In this document: piece by piece, positions 50,823-60,223 of the stretch
Layout of the letters: every line of letters begins with the position of its first letter
Numbering within the stretch: the stretch's first letter is position 1
Source of the DNA: Streptobacillus moniliformis DSM 12112
GTDB lineage: Bacteria; Fusobacteriota; Fusobacteriia; Fusobacteriales; Leptotrichiaceae
DNA length: 64,000 bases
NCBI RefSeq assembly: GCF_000024565.1
Contig: NC_013515.1
Span: 1,284,497-1,348,496 of the forward strand
Direction of reading: 5' to 3'
Notes under the pieces: generated by a model
Told to the model about the DNA's origin: nothing
The model's input: the letters and a program-made list of their open reading frames with translations, nothing else
The model's database searches: none
Program-made: the position numbers and the translations under genes

Positions 50823-50851
50823 AGTATAATTCGAAAAAAAATTCTAGTCAA
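50823..50851 (-). promoter_or_regulatory. pdh operon promoter
   Basis: -35 TTGACT (50846-50851), 17-bp spacer, -10 TATACT (50823-50828), reading leftwards. Confidence 0.85.
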
Positions 50852-50975
50852 TCATTGTGATTTTATTAACTAATTTTCTAGCATAATTTTAATTTTTTAA
50901 CTAAAATTTTTATATATTTATATCAATATCAATACATCGTTTCATAATATGAACCTCAAAAAAATGGAAAATAAA

Positions 50976-51018
50976 ATGGCTTAATTTCTGAAACATGCAG
51001 AAACCAAGCCTTATCAAT
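50976..51018 (-). terminator. Hairpin upstream of the pdh operon
   Basis: Minus-strand GGCTT..TTTCTG pairs with CAGAAA..AAGCC, then ATTTTATTTT. It probably ends the remnant reading frame at 51026-51256. Confidence 0.6.
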
Positions 51019-51025
51019 GCTTTGA

Positions 51026-51256
51026 TCACTCTATTCTAAATAATTTATCTTTTTGTGATAATCTTAAAACTATATTTTCTTCATTTAATTTATCAACTGG
51101 AAATTTATCTTTTAATATAAGGATGATTAGTTGAATATTTTTATTATCAACAAAATCAGTTACCTTTAATAATTGATTATCATGCATTAGTTCTTTTTTA
51201 TCATTTAGTAAAAATTTTAAACATGGTATTTGTTTATTTTCTGATACATTAAATTT
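51026..51256 (-). pseudogene. Short gene remnant, unknown
   Basis: An open frame of about 76 codons without a proper start reads VSENKQIPCLKFLLNDKKEL... ending LSQKDKLFRIE. It keeps protein-like composition and is followed by a hairpin terminator, so it is likely the 3' end of a lost gene. An internal ATG would give about 52 aa. Low certainty. Confidence 0.3.
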
Positions 51257-51291
51257 TTATAAAAAAAAGATGATCAAAACTTTAACCATCT
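51257..51291 (-). terminator. Terminator of the autotransporter gene
   Basis: Minus-strand AAGATGAT pairs with ATCATCTT around a long loop, then T8. It overlaps the stop codon. Confidence 0.75.
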
Positions 51292-53881
51292 AAATCATCT
51301 TATACACCATTCCTGCCTCTACCCCATTTGCCCTATAACCAGCCTCATTAAATCTATGAACTATATTTACCCACATACTTAATCTATCATTAACATTCAT
51401 CTCTCTTAATCCCCACTTTAATTCAAATGTATTCTTGTTATTATTATATAAATACTCTTCCTTTTCTACTCTAACTCCTACCAACCTTGTATCATAAATC
51501 CAATTAAACTCTATATATGGATTTATGTTTTTAAAATGAGTAAATAATGTAAGATTAGTTCCTAGTCTTGATTTAATATTTACATTATTTAAATTATTTA
51601 CATCTTCTATATTAGGATTACTAACATAACTAAATATTAGTTGTTCATATAGATTACACACTAATCTATTTTTTCCTATATACATATCTCCTCTTGTACC
51701 AACCTCTATTGATGCTTTTAATGAATGTAATTCATAATTTAATCTATCTGCACTATTTTGTGAATACATATAGTTTAACCAGCTATCTGCATAAAAGTGT
51801 TTATTATGCCATGTACCATACAAACCTAGTCCAAATGCTCCTGTCTTTCCTGACTTCTTTTCTTTTCCTGAACTTACTCTATCAAATAAAAGATTTCCAA
51901 ATACTCCATATTTGTATTCTTTCTTTTCTAATATATCATATCCAATGAATATATTAGTAATATTACTATCTATATTTATATTATCTGATAATATATTCTT
52001 ACTTGATATATTTTTTATCTTAGTCCATAGTTTTTCATTTCTTCCATTATTTAACTTATTATGATCATAATATGTTAGATTTGATTCATTTCTAAGTTTA
52101 TCTATTGAGTTTAATATTAATCCTAGAAAAGGTTTATTATATTCTTGAGATAAATACCAATTATTGTTTTCTAAACTAAGCCTATATCTATATATTCCAT
52201 GTTCTGGATTTAATAAGGTAAAAGCATCTTTTGTTGAGCTTTTAGTTTCTATTAATTTTAACTTGTTTTTCATTCTCTTATTTAATGTAAAATTAGGATT
52301 TGAAATCTCTACTCCTGTACTTCCACTTGCTGAACCATCTAGTTTAAGCTTATCTGATTTTAGTTCATCTATATATGTTCTCATTAGTAGTTTAGAGTTT
52401 TCTCCTACATAGTTTCCTTTAATACTGAGATTACTCGTATTATCTTTACTATTTAAAAAACTAATTAAACCTTTATTCACAAATTTATCTTCTACTTCTA
52501 TATTTGAATCTTTTAATATATTAATAGTTGATCTTTCATTATTAGTGAACTTTTTAGTCTTTAAATCACCTTTTTTAATAGATAATTTACTGGCTTCAAC
52601 TAGTATTTCATTATTTACTTTATATTCTTCATCATTAAATGTCCAATCAGAATTTTGTAGATGTATCTTTTCAAAGTCTTTAAATTTATCTTTGCTTTTT
52701 ACTTCTCCACTTCCTATTAATCTTAAGATGTCGTTATCTCCTTCAGTACTATCTAACATACCTGTTATATTATCCATTGATTTAATAGTAACTATAGTTT
52801 CTTTAAGTCCTTTTCTCTTTAAGATCAAATTACCTTCTACTTTTCCGTTTTGTAAGTTGACATTTAAAACAGTATCTTCATTTCTTATTTTTTTCCAACT
52901 ATCAATTTTACTAAAATAATAATTAGTTAAATATACATCACCAATAATTTCTTTATTATTATCTACGCTACCTTTAATTGCAGTAATATAAACATTTGAT
53001 TCTATATTACCGAAATTTTGAAAATTCATAATTCCTACTCCTGAATCTACAAACATTTTATCTTTTTTAATTACTCCAGTAGATGTATTTAAAAATAGTA
53101 TTTCTTTACCATAATTTAAATATTTTCCTTTAAAATTTCCTTCAGTTCCTATTAAGAAAGGCAATCCATATTTTACATCATTTATTATTCCTGAATTTAC
53201 AAATTTAAAATATAACATTGAAAGTACTACTATCCTACCATTTACTTTACCTTCATTTTTGTAATTACCATTTTCTTCAAAATGGGCTATAAGATCATTA
53301 TGTAAACCACTACTTCTATTTATTATACTCCCATTTTTTAAGGTCATATAAACATCTTTTTCTATTGTTCCAGCATTATCTAAAATTCCTAATTCTCTAG
53401 CCCTAAATCCCATAGAAGTTGGATAATTTTTAGCTGTAAGTAATGCATTTTCAGAATTTTTAAAATATATATATTTACCTATTAATGAAACAGCATTTAC
53501 ATTATCTGCTGTTCCAACTAGTTTTTTATTATTAATTACATAAATCAAATTAGAAAAATCATGATTATGTAAACTTGTAATTACTTCAGCTCTACTTGAT
53601 AGCGTTGCATTATTAACTATTCTAACACTATCAGGCTTTCCATTTGAAAATACTACATAAGATGTAGGGTTATCAATATCTTTATTAAATACAAGACTTA
53701 CCTTTTTCCCTGTTTCTATATGTATAGAATTTTTAGCATCTTCAAATTTATCATATTTAATCTGTTTCTCAACCTCATTTATTTTATTTATATCTTCATT
53801 TATTTTTTCATCTATAGTTTTAGAATTAGATATAATAGCACTTAAAAAAATAAATAAAAATATAGTTTTATTAATATTCAT
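51290..53881 (-). CDS. Autotransporter (type V secreted surface protein)
   Basis: 863 aa from MNINKTIFLFIFLSAIISNS (53881, AAAAGGAG upstream), a signal peptide. A passenger of beta-helix character (repeated N-I-x-G-x-V/I strands, GTEGNFKGKYLNYG, IINDVKYG) spans about 45-570. A C-terminal autotransporter barrel covers about 600-863 (NIFIGYDILEKKEYKYGVFGNLLF, GLGLYGTWHNKHFYADSW, GVEAGMVYKMI). No protease or lipase motif is seen; probably an adhesin. Its promoter contains a G10 tract in the spacer, so expression is probably phase variable. Confidence 0.88.
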   Translation of the reverse strand: MNINKTIFLFIFLSAIISNSKTIDEKINEDINKINEVEKQIKYDKFEDAKNSIHIETGKKVSLVFNKDIDNPTSYVVFSNGKPDSVRIVNNATLSSRAEVITSLHNHDFSNLIYVINNKKLVGTADNVNAVSLIGKYIYFKNSENALLTAKNYPTSMGFRARELGILDNAGTIEKDVYMTLKNGSIINRSSGLHNDLIAHFEENGNYKNEGKVNGRIVVLSMLYFKFVNSGIINDVKYGLPFLIGTEGNFKGKYLNYGKEILFLNTSTGVIKKDKMFVDSGVGIMNFQNFGNIESNVYITAIKGSVDNNKEIIGDVYLTNYYFSKIDSWKKIRNEDTVLNVNLQNGKVEGNLILKRKGLKETIVTIKSMDNITGMLDSTEGDNDILRLIGSGEVKSKDKFKDFEKIHLQNSDWTFNDEEYKVNNEILVEASKLSIKKGDLKTKKFTNNERSTINILKDSNIEVEDKFVNKGLISFLNSKDNTSNLSIKGNYVGENSKLLMRTYIDELKSDKLKLDGSASGSTGVEISNPNFTLNKRMKNKLKLIETKSSTKDAFTLLNPEHGIYRYRLSLENNNWYLSQEYNKPFLGLILNSIDKLRNESNLTYYDHNKLNNGRNEKLWTKIKNISSKNILSDNINIDSNITNIFIGYDILEKKEYKYGVFGNLLFDRVSSGKEKKSGKTGAFGLGLYGTWHNKHFYADSWLNYMYSQNSADRLNYELHSLKASIEVGTRGDMYIGKNRLVCNLYEQLIFSYVSNPNIEDVNNLNNVNIKSRLGTNLTLFTHFKNINPYIEFNWIYDTRLVGVRVEKEEYLYNNNKNTFELKWGLREMNVNDRLSMWVNIVHRFNEAGYRANGVEAGMVYKMI

Positions 53882-53898
53882 TTTTCTCCTTTTTATCA

Positions 53899-54243
53899 TT
53901 TGTTATTTTTTTATCAAAGCCAATAATAATCTATATCACAGATTAATACAAATATAGATTTTAACATGCTTTACTGATAAATTTAAAACCATTATACCCC
54001 CCCCCCAGATTAATTTGTCAATTTCAAAAATTAAAATTCATTTTCATGAAATTTTATTATTTTTAATTTCTTGTTTCTATTTTATATATGTACAAAATTT
54101 TTAGTTCTTTAAACTTAAATTGTTCAGTTATTTTTTTATCAAAGTAAATAATAACCTATATTTCAAATCAATATGAATGTAGATTTTACTATAGTTTCAT
54201 AACATATTTAAAGTCATTATACTCGCCCTAAAGCTTCTTTGTC
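53899..54243. repeat. Diverged direct repeat of the autotransporter promoter region
   Basis: 53899-54021 and 54128-54245 share GTTATTTTTTTATCAAAG, TATAGATTTTA and the sequence up to TTGTCAA, with many substitutions. Each copy holds a leftward promoter. The outer copy has ordinary sequence where the inner one has the C/G tract. This suggests that an ancestral second autotransporter gene was lost or that the promoter was duplicated. Confidence 0.75.
53991..54021 (-). promoter_or_regulatory. Autotransporter promoter with G10 tract in the spacer
   Basis: Reading leftwards: -35 TTGACA (54016-54021), a 19-bp spacer ending in ten G, -10 TATAAT (53991-53996). Loss of two G would give the optimal 17 bp. 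The -10 lies 110 bp before the ATG. The outer promoter at 54216-54245 (TTGACA, 18 bp, TATAAT) lacks the tract. Confidence 0.9.
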
Positions 54244-54316
54244 AAGAAATGATTATTAAAAAAATTTTTAAATTGTGAAAATTATTTTCAATAGAAAATT
54301 TATCTAAAAACAAAAA

Positions 54317-54355
54317 GTGCATCTCTAATCTCGTATACAAGATTTTGGATGCACT
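54317..54355 (-). terminator. Terminator after tRNA-Met
   Basis: Minus-strand AGTGCATC pairs with GATGCACT, with an inner AATCT/AGATT stem, followed by T5GT4. Confidence 0.85.
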
Positions 54356-54382
54356 ATATTTATAAATTTATACTTTTTTAAT

Positions 54383-54459
54383 TGGTGCCTAAGAAAGGAT
54401 TCGAACCTTCGACCCTGCGGGTATGAACCGCATGCTCTAGCCAACTGAGCTACCTAGGC
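54383..54459 (-). tRNA. tRNA-Met (CAT), elongator
   Basis: 77 nt, anticodon loop TTCATAC, acceptor GCCTAGG/CTTAGGC, encoded ACCA. Stand-alone gene with its own terminator. Confidence 0.95.
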
Positions 54460-54615
54460 ATACACCTTAATGACAGTTGTAATTATACTATAATTATTTT
54501 TCTTTGTCAATTACTTTTTATACTTTATTATTCAATTTTACTTTTTAGTAATATTATGATAAAATTTAAGTTAATATATTGCCTTTATTTTGGTAATATT
54601 AGAAGGAGTGATTAT

Positions 54616-56346
54616 GTGAAATTCAAAATATTAAATTCTATTAGAGAATACAAAAAACAAACAATACTTGGACCTATTTTTATGATACTAGAAGTATTTA
54701 CAGAAATACTAATACCTCTACAAATGGCTAAGATCATTGATGTAGGGATTAAAAATGGTGATATGTCATACATACTTAATAAAGGAGCTATATTAATAAT
54801 ACTTGCTATACTAGCATTAATCTTTGGAATATTAACAGGAAGAATGGCTGCTATTGCTAGTGCTGGTTTTGCTAAAAATCTAAGAGAGGATATTTTTTAT
54901 AAAATACAAGAATTTTCATTTAAAAATATAGATAAATTCTCGACATCTAGTTTAGTAACTAGAATGACTAATGATATTTCCAATATACAAATGACTTTTA
55001 TGCTAAGTATAAGAGTGTTTGTTAGAACCATTATCATGTTAATAATGTCATTAATCATGATATATACTATTAATCCAAAAATATCAAAAATATTTATAGG
55101 TGTAATTCCATTTTTAACACTATCTTTCTATCTAATAATTCGTAATGCTTATCCATATTTTGTTAAATCTTTCAAAGAATATGATGTATTAAATAGAAAG
55201 GTACAAGAAAATATAAATGGGGTTCGTGTTGTTAAGGCATATGTTAGAGAAGATTTTGAAATAGAAAAATTTGAAGATACTTCTAATACTATTTTTAATC
55301 TTTTCTCAAAAGCTGAAGGGGTTGCAGCACTTAATTCATTTGCTATGTCATTTACAGTTTATACCGTAATTATATTAATTTTCATTATAGGTGGAAAAAG
55401 TATAGTATTTGGAAGTATGAAAACTGGGGAATTAACTTCAGTAATAATATATTCTATACAAATCCTTATGTCATTAATGATGATGTCATTTGTATTTGTC
55501 ATGTTATTAATTTCTGAAGCTTCAATAAAAAGAATATCTGAAATACTTAATGAAAAGCCAGAAATGACTAATAAGCAAGAGGCTATAAAAGAAGTTAAAA
55601 ATGGGACTATATCTTTTGAAAATGTATATTTTAGTTATTCAGGTAATGATAAGTTTTCACTTAAAAACATATGTTTTGATATAAAGTCAGGGCAAACTTT
55701 TGGAATTTTAGGTTCTACTGGAAGTGCAAAATCAACACTTGTTCAACTTATTCCAAGACTATATGACATAACTAAAGGTTCTATTAAAGTTGCTGGTATA
55801 GATGTCAGAGATTATGATATGGGAGTTCTTAGAGATAATGTTGCAATGGTTTTACAAAAAAATCAACTTTTCTCTGGAACTATAGAAGAAAACATTAAAT
55901 GGGGTAATCCTAATGCAACTTTAGATGATGTTATAAGGGTATGTAAGCTTGCTCAAGCAGATAAGTTTATAACTAATTTTACCAATGGTTATCAAACAAA
56001 AATAACACAAGGTGGTAATAATCTTTCTGGTGGTCAAAAACAAAGATTATGTATTGCAAGAGCTTTACTTAAAAATCCTAAAATATTAATACTTGATGAT
56101 TCAACTAGTGCTGTAGACACTAAAACTGAAAAAGAGATTAAAAAAGCCTTTATTGAAGATATACCTGATATTACTAAAATAATTATAGCTCAAAGAATCT
56201 CTTCTGTAGAAAATGCAGACTTTGTTATAGTTCTTGAAGAAGGAGAAATTAATGGTATAGGAAGTCCAAAAGAACTATTAGAAACTAATGAGATATATAG
56301 AGAAATATATAGTTCACAAGTTAAGGGAGATGATGAAAATGAATAA
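54616..56346 (+). CDS. ABC exporter half-transporter 1
   Basis: 576 aa from the GTG at 54616 (AGGAG upstream; the longer frame is rejected). Six membrane helices in 1-310, then the ATPase: Walker A LGSTGSAKSTL (the usual G-x-G-K-S/T has an Ala before Lys), LSGGQKQRL signature, ILILDDSTSAVD Walker B. The Walker B has Asp where the catalytic Glu is expected, so this site is probably degenerate. Its heterodimer partner follows at once. Multidrug/lipid exporter type (BmrCD/TM287-288-like). Confidence 0.9.
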   Translation: MKFKILNSIREYKKQTILGPIFMILEVFTEILIPLQMAKIIDVGIKNGDMSYILNKGAILIILAILALIFGILTGRMAAIASAGFAKNLREDIFYKIQEFSFKNIDKFSTSSLVTRMTNDISNIQMTFMLSIRVFVRTIIMLIMSLIMIYTINPKISKIFIGVIPFLTLSFYLIIRNAYPYFVKSFKEYDVLNRKVQENINGVRVVKAYVREDFEIEKFEDTSNTIFNLFSKAEGVAALNSFAMSFTVYTVIILIFIIGGKSIVFGSMKTGELTSVIIYSIQILMSLMMMSFVFVMLLISEASIKRISEILNEKPEMTNKQEAIKEVKNGTISFENVYFSYSGNDKFSLKNICFDIKSGQTFGILGSTGSAKSTLVQLIPRLYDITKGSIKVAGIDVRDYDMGVLRDNVAMVLQKNQLFSGTIEENIKWGNPNATLDDVIRVCKLAQADKFITNFTNGYQTKITQGGNNLSGGQKQRLCIARALLKNPKILILDDSTSAVDTKTEKEIKKAFIEDIPDITKIIIAQRISSVENADFVIVLEEGEINGIGSPKELLETNEIYREIYSSQVKGDDENE

Positions 56347-58165
56347 AAATAGAAGAGCCAAAAATCCCAAAAAAACTTTAATACGACTACTCCAATTTAT
56401 ATTTAAATACTATAAACCAGAAATGATAGTCGCCCTTATATCTATAATTATTAGTTCTCTTGCATCAATTTCTGTATCTCTATCTTTAAGATACATAGTT
56501 GATGATTATATAATTCCTTTAATTGGTAGTACTAATCCTAACTTTATACCTATGTATAAAATGATAGGGTTTATGGCAACTATATTTTTAATAGGTTCAA
56601 TTGCAACTTTAACTTATTATCTGTTAATGGTTAAAATAACTCAAGGAACTTTAAAAAGAATAAGGGATATTTCTTTTAAACACTTACAAAGTTTACCTAT
56701 TAACTATTTTGATAAAAATAATACTGGAAATATAATGAGTGTATTTACTAATGATACCGAAGCATTAAGAAATATGATAAATGGTTCAATGACCACAATA
56801 ATTTCATCATCTATAATTATACTTGGTTCATTTATATCTATGTTAATACTTTCTCCACTATTATCAATACTATCTTTTGTTATGGTGGGTTCTTTAGTAT
56901 ATATCACTAAAATCATAGGTAAAAATACTGGTAAATATTTCGGTATGCAACAAAAAAATATCGCTGATGTAACAGGGTATATAGAAGAAAGTATGAGTGG
57001 GCAAAAAGTAATTAAGGTATTTAACCATGAAAAGATATCTAAAAAAGAATTTGATAATCTAAATGAAGAGCTTTACAAAGCTTCATCTCGTGCTAATATA
57101 TATGCAAATCTTATGGCACCTGTTATAGGTAACATGGGAAATTTACAATTTGTTCTTACTGCAATATTAGGAGGATTATTGTATGTTAATAACCTAGGTG
57201 GACTTTCTGTTGGAATTTTAGTTTCATATTTACAATTTACTAAAAGTTTTACTCAACCATTCATACAAATGGCTATGCAATTTAATTCTGTATTTATGGC
57301 TATTGCTGGTGCTGAAAGAATTTTTAAATTAATTGATGAAAATAAAGAGATTGATAATGGAAAAATCCAGCTTATAAATACACTTAATAAACATTGGGCA
57401 TGGGTTGATGAAAATGGCAATTTAACTGAACTAAAAGGTGATATAAGATTTGAAAATATGACCTTTGGATATGATGAAAATAAAATTATACTAGATAACT
57501 TAACACTTTATGCAAAACCTGGACAAAAGATTGCATTTATCGGTGAAACTGGAGCAGGTAAAACTACTATTACAAATCTAATTAATAGATTCTATGAAAT
57601 ACAAAAAGGAACTATTACTTATGATGGAATTAATATTAAAGATATCAAAAAAAGTGATTTACGTAAATCATTAGGAATAGTATTACAAGACACTAAACTA
57701 TTTACTGGTACTATTATGGAAAATATTAGATATGGAAAATTAGATGCAACTGATGAAGAAGTTTACTTAGCTGCAAAACTTGCTCATGCAGATTCATTTA
57801 TACAAATGCTCCCTAATGGATATGACACTTTATTAACTACTAATGCAGAAGAATTATCCGTAGGGCAAAAACAATTAATTGCAATAGCTAGAGCAGCTAT
57901 AGCTGACCCTCCTGTGTTAATACTTGATGAGGCTACATCAAATATTGATACAAGAACTGAAAAAATAGTTCAAAATGGTATGGATAATTTAATGAAGGGT
58001 CGTACAGTATTTGTAATTGCTCATAGATTATCTACTATAAAAAATAGTGATGTTATAATTGTTTTAGAAAATGGTAAAATTATAGAACGTGGAAACCATG
58101 ATGCATTAATTTTACAACAAGGAAAATACTATCAATTATATACTGGAAATATCGAACTTGAATAA
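56339..58165 (+). CDS. ABC exporter half-transporter 2
   Basis: 608 aa. Start at 56339 (MNKNRRAKNPKKT), overlapping the partner stop; GGGAG lies nine bases upstream. Six membrane helices, then Walker A GETGAGKTT, signature LSVGQKQLI (GQ form with Val) and ILDEATSNID with the catalytic Glu. The pair therefore has one consensus and one degenerate ATP site, as in asymmetric heterodimeric exporters. Confidence 0.92.
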   Translation: MNKNRRAKNPKKTLIRLLQFIFKYYKPEMIVALISIIISSLASISVSLSLRYIVDDYIIPLIGSTNPNFIPMYKMIGFMATIFLIGSIATLTYYLLMVKITQGTLKRIRDISFKHLQSLPINYFDKNNTGNIMSVFTNDTEALRNMINGSMTTIISSSIIILGSFISMLILSPLLSILSFVMVGSLVYITKIIGKNTGKYFGMQQKNIADVTGYIEESMSGQKVIKVFNHEKISKKEFDNLNEELYKASSRANIYANLMAPVIGNMGNLQFVLTAILGGLLYVNNLGGLSVGILVSYLQFTKSFTQPFIQMAMQFNSVFMAIAGAERIFKLIDENKEIDNGKIQLINTLNKHWAWVDENGNLTELKGDIRFENMTFGYDENKIILDNLTLYAKPGQKIAFIGETGAGKTTITNLINRFYEIQKGTITYDGINIKDIKKSDLRKSLGIVLQDTKLFTGTIMENIRYGKLDATDEEVYLAAKLAHADSFIQMLPNGYDTLLTTNAEELSVGQKQLIAIARAAIADPPVLILDEATSNIDTRTEKIVQNGMDNLMKGRTVFVIAHRLSTIKNSDVIIVLENGKIIERGNHDALILQQGKYYQLYTGNIELE

Positions 58166-58188
58166 AATAAATATAAAAGGAGATTAAT

Positions 58189-58440
58189 ATGTCTAACACA
58201 TTTAAATCTATTATAGTTGCTTTAGTTGAATTATTAATATTAAAATTAATAAAACAATTTACAGTAGGAAATATAGATACTATCCTATTTTCTATAGGAA
58301 TTGTTACAATTTTAATTCTTTACGATGTATTAAGTTTTGGTCATAGTACATTATATAAAATAATGATATTATTAATTCTTGGTATTTTAAATGGTTTTGT
58401 ATTAGTATTAATAACAAAATCTATACATGCAAATAAATAA
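58189..58440 (+). CDS. Small membrane protein, 83 aa
   Basis: Three hydrophobic segments (about 8-22, 32-50, 57-77). AAAGGAG upstream, 24 bp after the exporter gene, so co-transcribed. No known family. Confidence 0.6.
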   Translation: MSNTFKSIIVALVELLILKLIKQFTVGNIDTILFSIGIVTILILYDVLSFGHSTLYKIMILLILGILNGFVLVLITKSIHANK

Positions 58441-58448
58441 TTTAATAT

Positions 58449-58492
58449 AAAAACTCTAAAACACTATTTTGTTAATGTTTTAGAGTTTATTT
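58449..58492. terminator. Bidirectional terminator
   Basis: AAACTCTAAAACA pairs with TGTTTTAGAGTTT, followed by T-rich sequence between convergent genes. Confidence 0.85.
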
Positions 58493-59560
58493 TTATTTAT
58501 TATATACCATAATTAATTTTTTATCTAAAGTTGTAAAGCTTTCAGCTCCATCTTCTGTTATTATTAAATCATCTTCTATTCTAACTCCAGCATAACCAGA
58601 AACATATATTCCAGGTTCTACAGTTATGGTCATACCAGCTTCTAATTTAGTTTCATCTCTAACAGAAAGCATAGGAGATTCATGTACTTCTAATCCATAA
58701 CTATGCCCTAATGAATGACCAAAGTATTTTGCATCTTCTCCCATAAATTCTCTAACTGCTGCATCTATTTCTTTACCAGTTTTACCTGCTTTAAGTAAGC
58801 TTATTCCAAGTTCATTTGACTTTCTTACTTTTTCATAAATTTCAAGCATTCTAGGTTCTATATTCTCACCAAAATAGATAGTTCTTGTAATATCACTTGC
58901 ATAACCATCATAATAGCAACCATAATCTATAGTTATAAATTCTTCTTTTTGAATTTTTTTATCACTTGCTACTCCATGCGGCATAGCAGATCTATATCCA
59001 CTTGCAACTATAGTATCAAAAGATGTACCACTTGCACCTCTTTTTCTTTGATTATACTCTAAGATAGCTGCTACTTCTATTTCTGTCATGCCCTCTTTTA
59101 TTTGAGGTATAGTTTCCATAAGTGCTTCTTCACTTATTTGTACAGCTTTTTTTATCTTTTCTATTTCTTCTTCAGTTTTAATTCTTCTTGCAATTAATAA
59201 TTCACTTGAAGCTTTTATTAATTCTGCAAAATCAAAGGCAGCACTAATAGATTCATATTCAGAAAATGAAAGTGCTAAATTATCTATTCCTAATTTAGTA
59301 ACTCCATCTTCTTTTGCAAGTTCTACAAGTTTATTATAATTTCTTGCATTGTCTTCTATAAATGTAAAGCCATATCTTTCTACTTGTTTAGTAGCCTGTT
59401 CTGTATATCTAAAATCAGAAATAAAGTATTTATTTTTTTTAGTTACTAAAGCAATACCTGTACTTCCAGTAAATCCTGTAAAGTATCTTTTGTTATAGTA
59501 ATCTGTTAAAAGTAATCCATCTATTCCTAATTTTTCAAAAATAATTTCTAATTTACACAT
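58493..59560 (-). CDS. pepP: Xaa-Pro aminopeptidase / dipeptidase (M24B)
   Basis: 355 aa. Creatinase-type N-terminal domain (LLLTDYYNKRYFTGFTGSTG) and pita-bread catalytic domain with metal ligands in IDYGCYYDGYASDITRT (two Asp), GHSLGHSYGLEVHESP (His), VEPGIYV (Glu) and RIEDDLIIT (Glu). Cleaves the bond before proline in peptides. Single gene of a leftward cluster. pepQ is an equally possible name. Confidence 0.93.
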   Translation of the reverse strand: MCKLEIIFEKLGIDGLLLTDYYNKRYFTGFTGSTGIALVTKKNKYFISDFRYTEQATKQVERYGFTFIEDNARNYNKLVELAKEDGVTKLGIDNLALSFSEYESISAAFDFAELIKASSELLIARRIKTEEEIEKIKKAVQISEEALMETIPQIKEGMTEIEVAAILEYNQRKRGASGTSFDTIVASGYRSAMPHGVASDKKIQKEEFITIDYGCYYDGYASDITRTIYFGENIEPRMLEIYEKVRKSNELGISLLKAGKTGKEIDAAVREFMGEDAKYFGHSLGHSYGLEVHESPMLSVRDETKLEAGMTITVEPGIYVSGYAGVRIEDDLIITEDGAESFTTLDKKLIMVYNK

Positions 59561-59572
59561 AATTTTACCTTT

Positions 59573-60220
59573 CTAAATAATATGCTTTAGTATAGCTATA
59601 AAATTATTAACCATATGCGAAAGTATCGCAAGTTTAAATGAACCTGTTAAAAAATATGTTCCTGAAAAAATAATTCCTAATGTAAAATATAGTACAAATT
59701 CAAAAAAACTCTTAGGTGAATGTACTAAAGCAAATAAGACTGAAGATACAAGTATCCCCAAATATCTATTTTTAAATAAATTATATAATATCTTTCTAAA
59801 TATTATTTCCTCTACTATTGGTATAACAATTACAATAGATAATATTATATACATAGGACTTATATTATTTACTATAGTTTCTAACTGTTTTTCATTTTCA
59901 GGTTTAACTGAAAAATAGTTTATTAAAAATCCCATAGTTAGAGATATTATCGTTGTAATTAAAACAACTAATATAACTTTAGTTATTGTTATCTTTTCTT
60001 TTTCAAAAATTTTCACTTTAAATTTTTTCAAAACAAAATGAAGTATAAAAAATATAATTAAATTGTATATAAGTAATATTTTATATGAATTAAGTGCTCC
60101 ATATTTTAATAAAATCATAATTACATTAATTATTATCATTATAAGTAAAGATAGTAATATTGATCCTACAGTTAAAATAAGCAATGTAATCTTATTATTT
60201 AAATCTAAATCTTTTATCAT
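59573..60220 (-). CDS. CPBP-family intramembrane metalloprotease
   Basis: 215 aa, about seven membrane helices. PIVEEIIFRKILYNLF (EExxxR, about 135-150), LVHSPKSFFEFVLYFTLGIIFSGTY and LSHMVNNFI supply the conserved Glu and His residues of the CPBP (Abi/CAAX protease) family. Substrate unknown. Confidence 0.88.
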   Translation of the reverse strand: MIKDLDLNNKITLLILTVGSILLSLLIMIIINVIMILLKYGALNSYKILLIYNLIIFFILHFVLKKFKVKIFEKEKITITKVILVVLITTIISLTMGFLINYFSVKPENEKQLETIVNNISPMYIILSIVIVIPIVEEIIFRKILYNLFKNRYLGILVSSVLFALVHSPKSFFEFVLYFTLGIIFSGTYFLTGSFKLAILSHMVNNFIAILKHII

Positions 60221-60223
60221 AAA

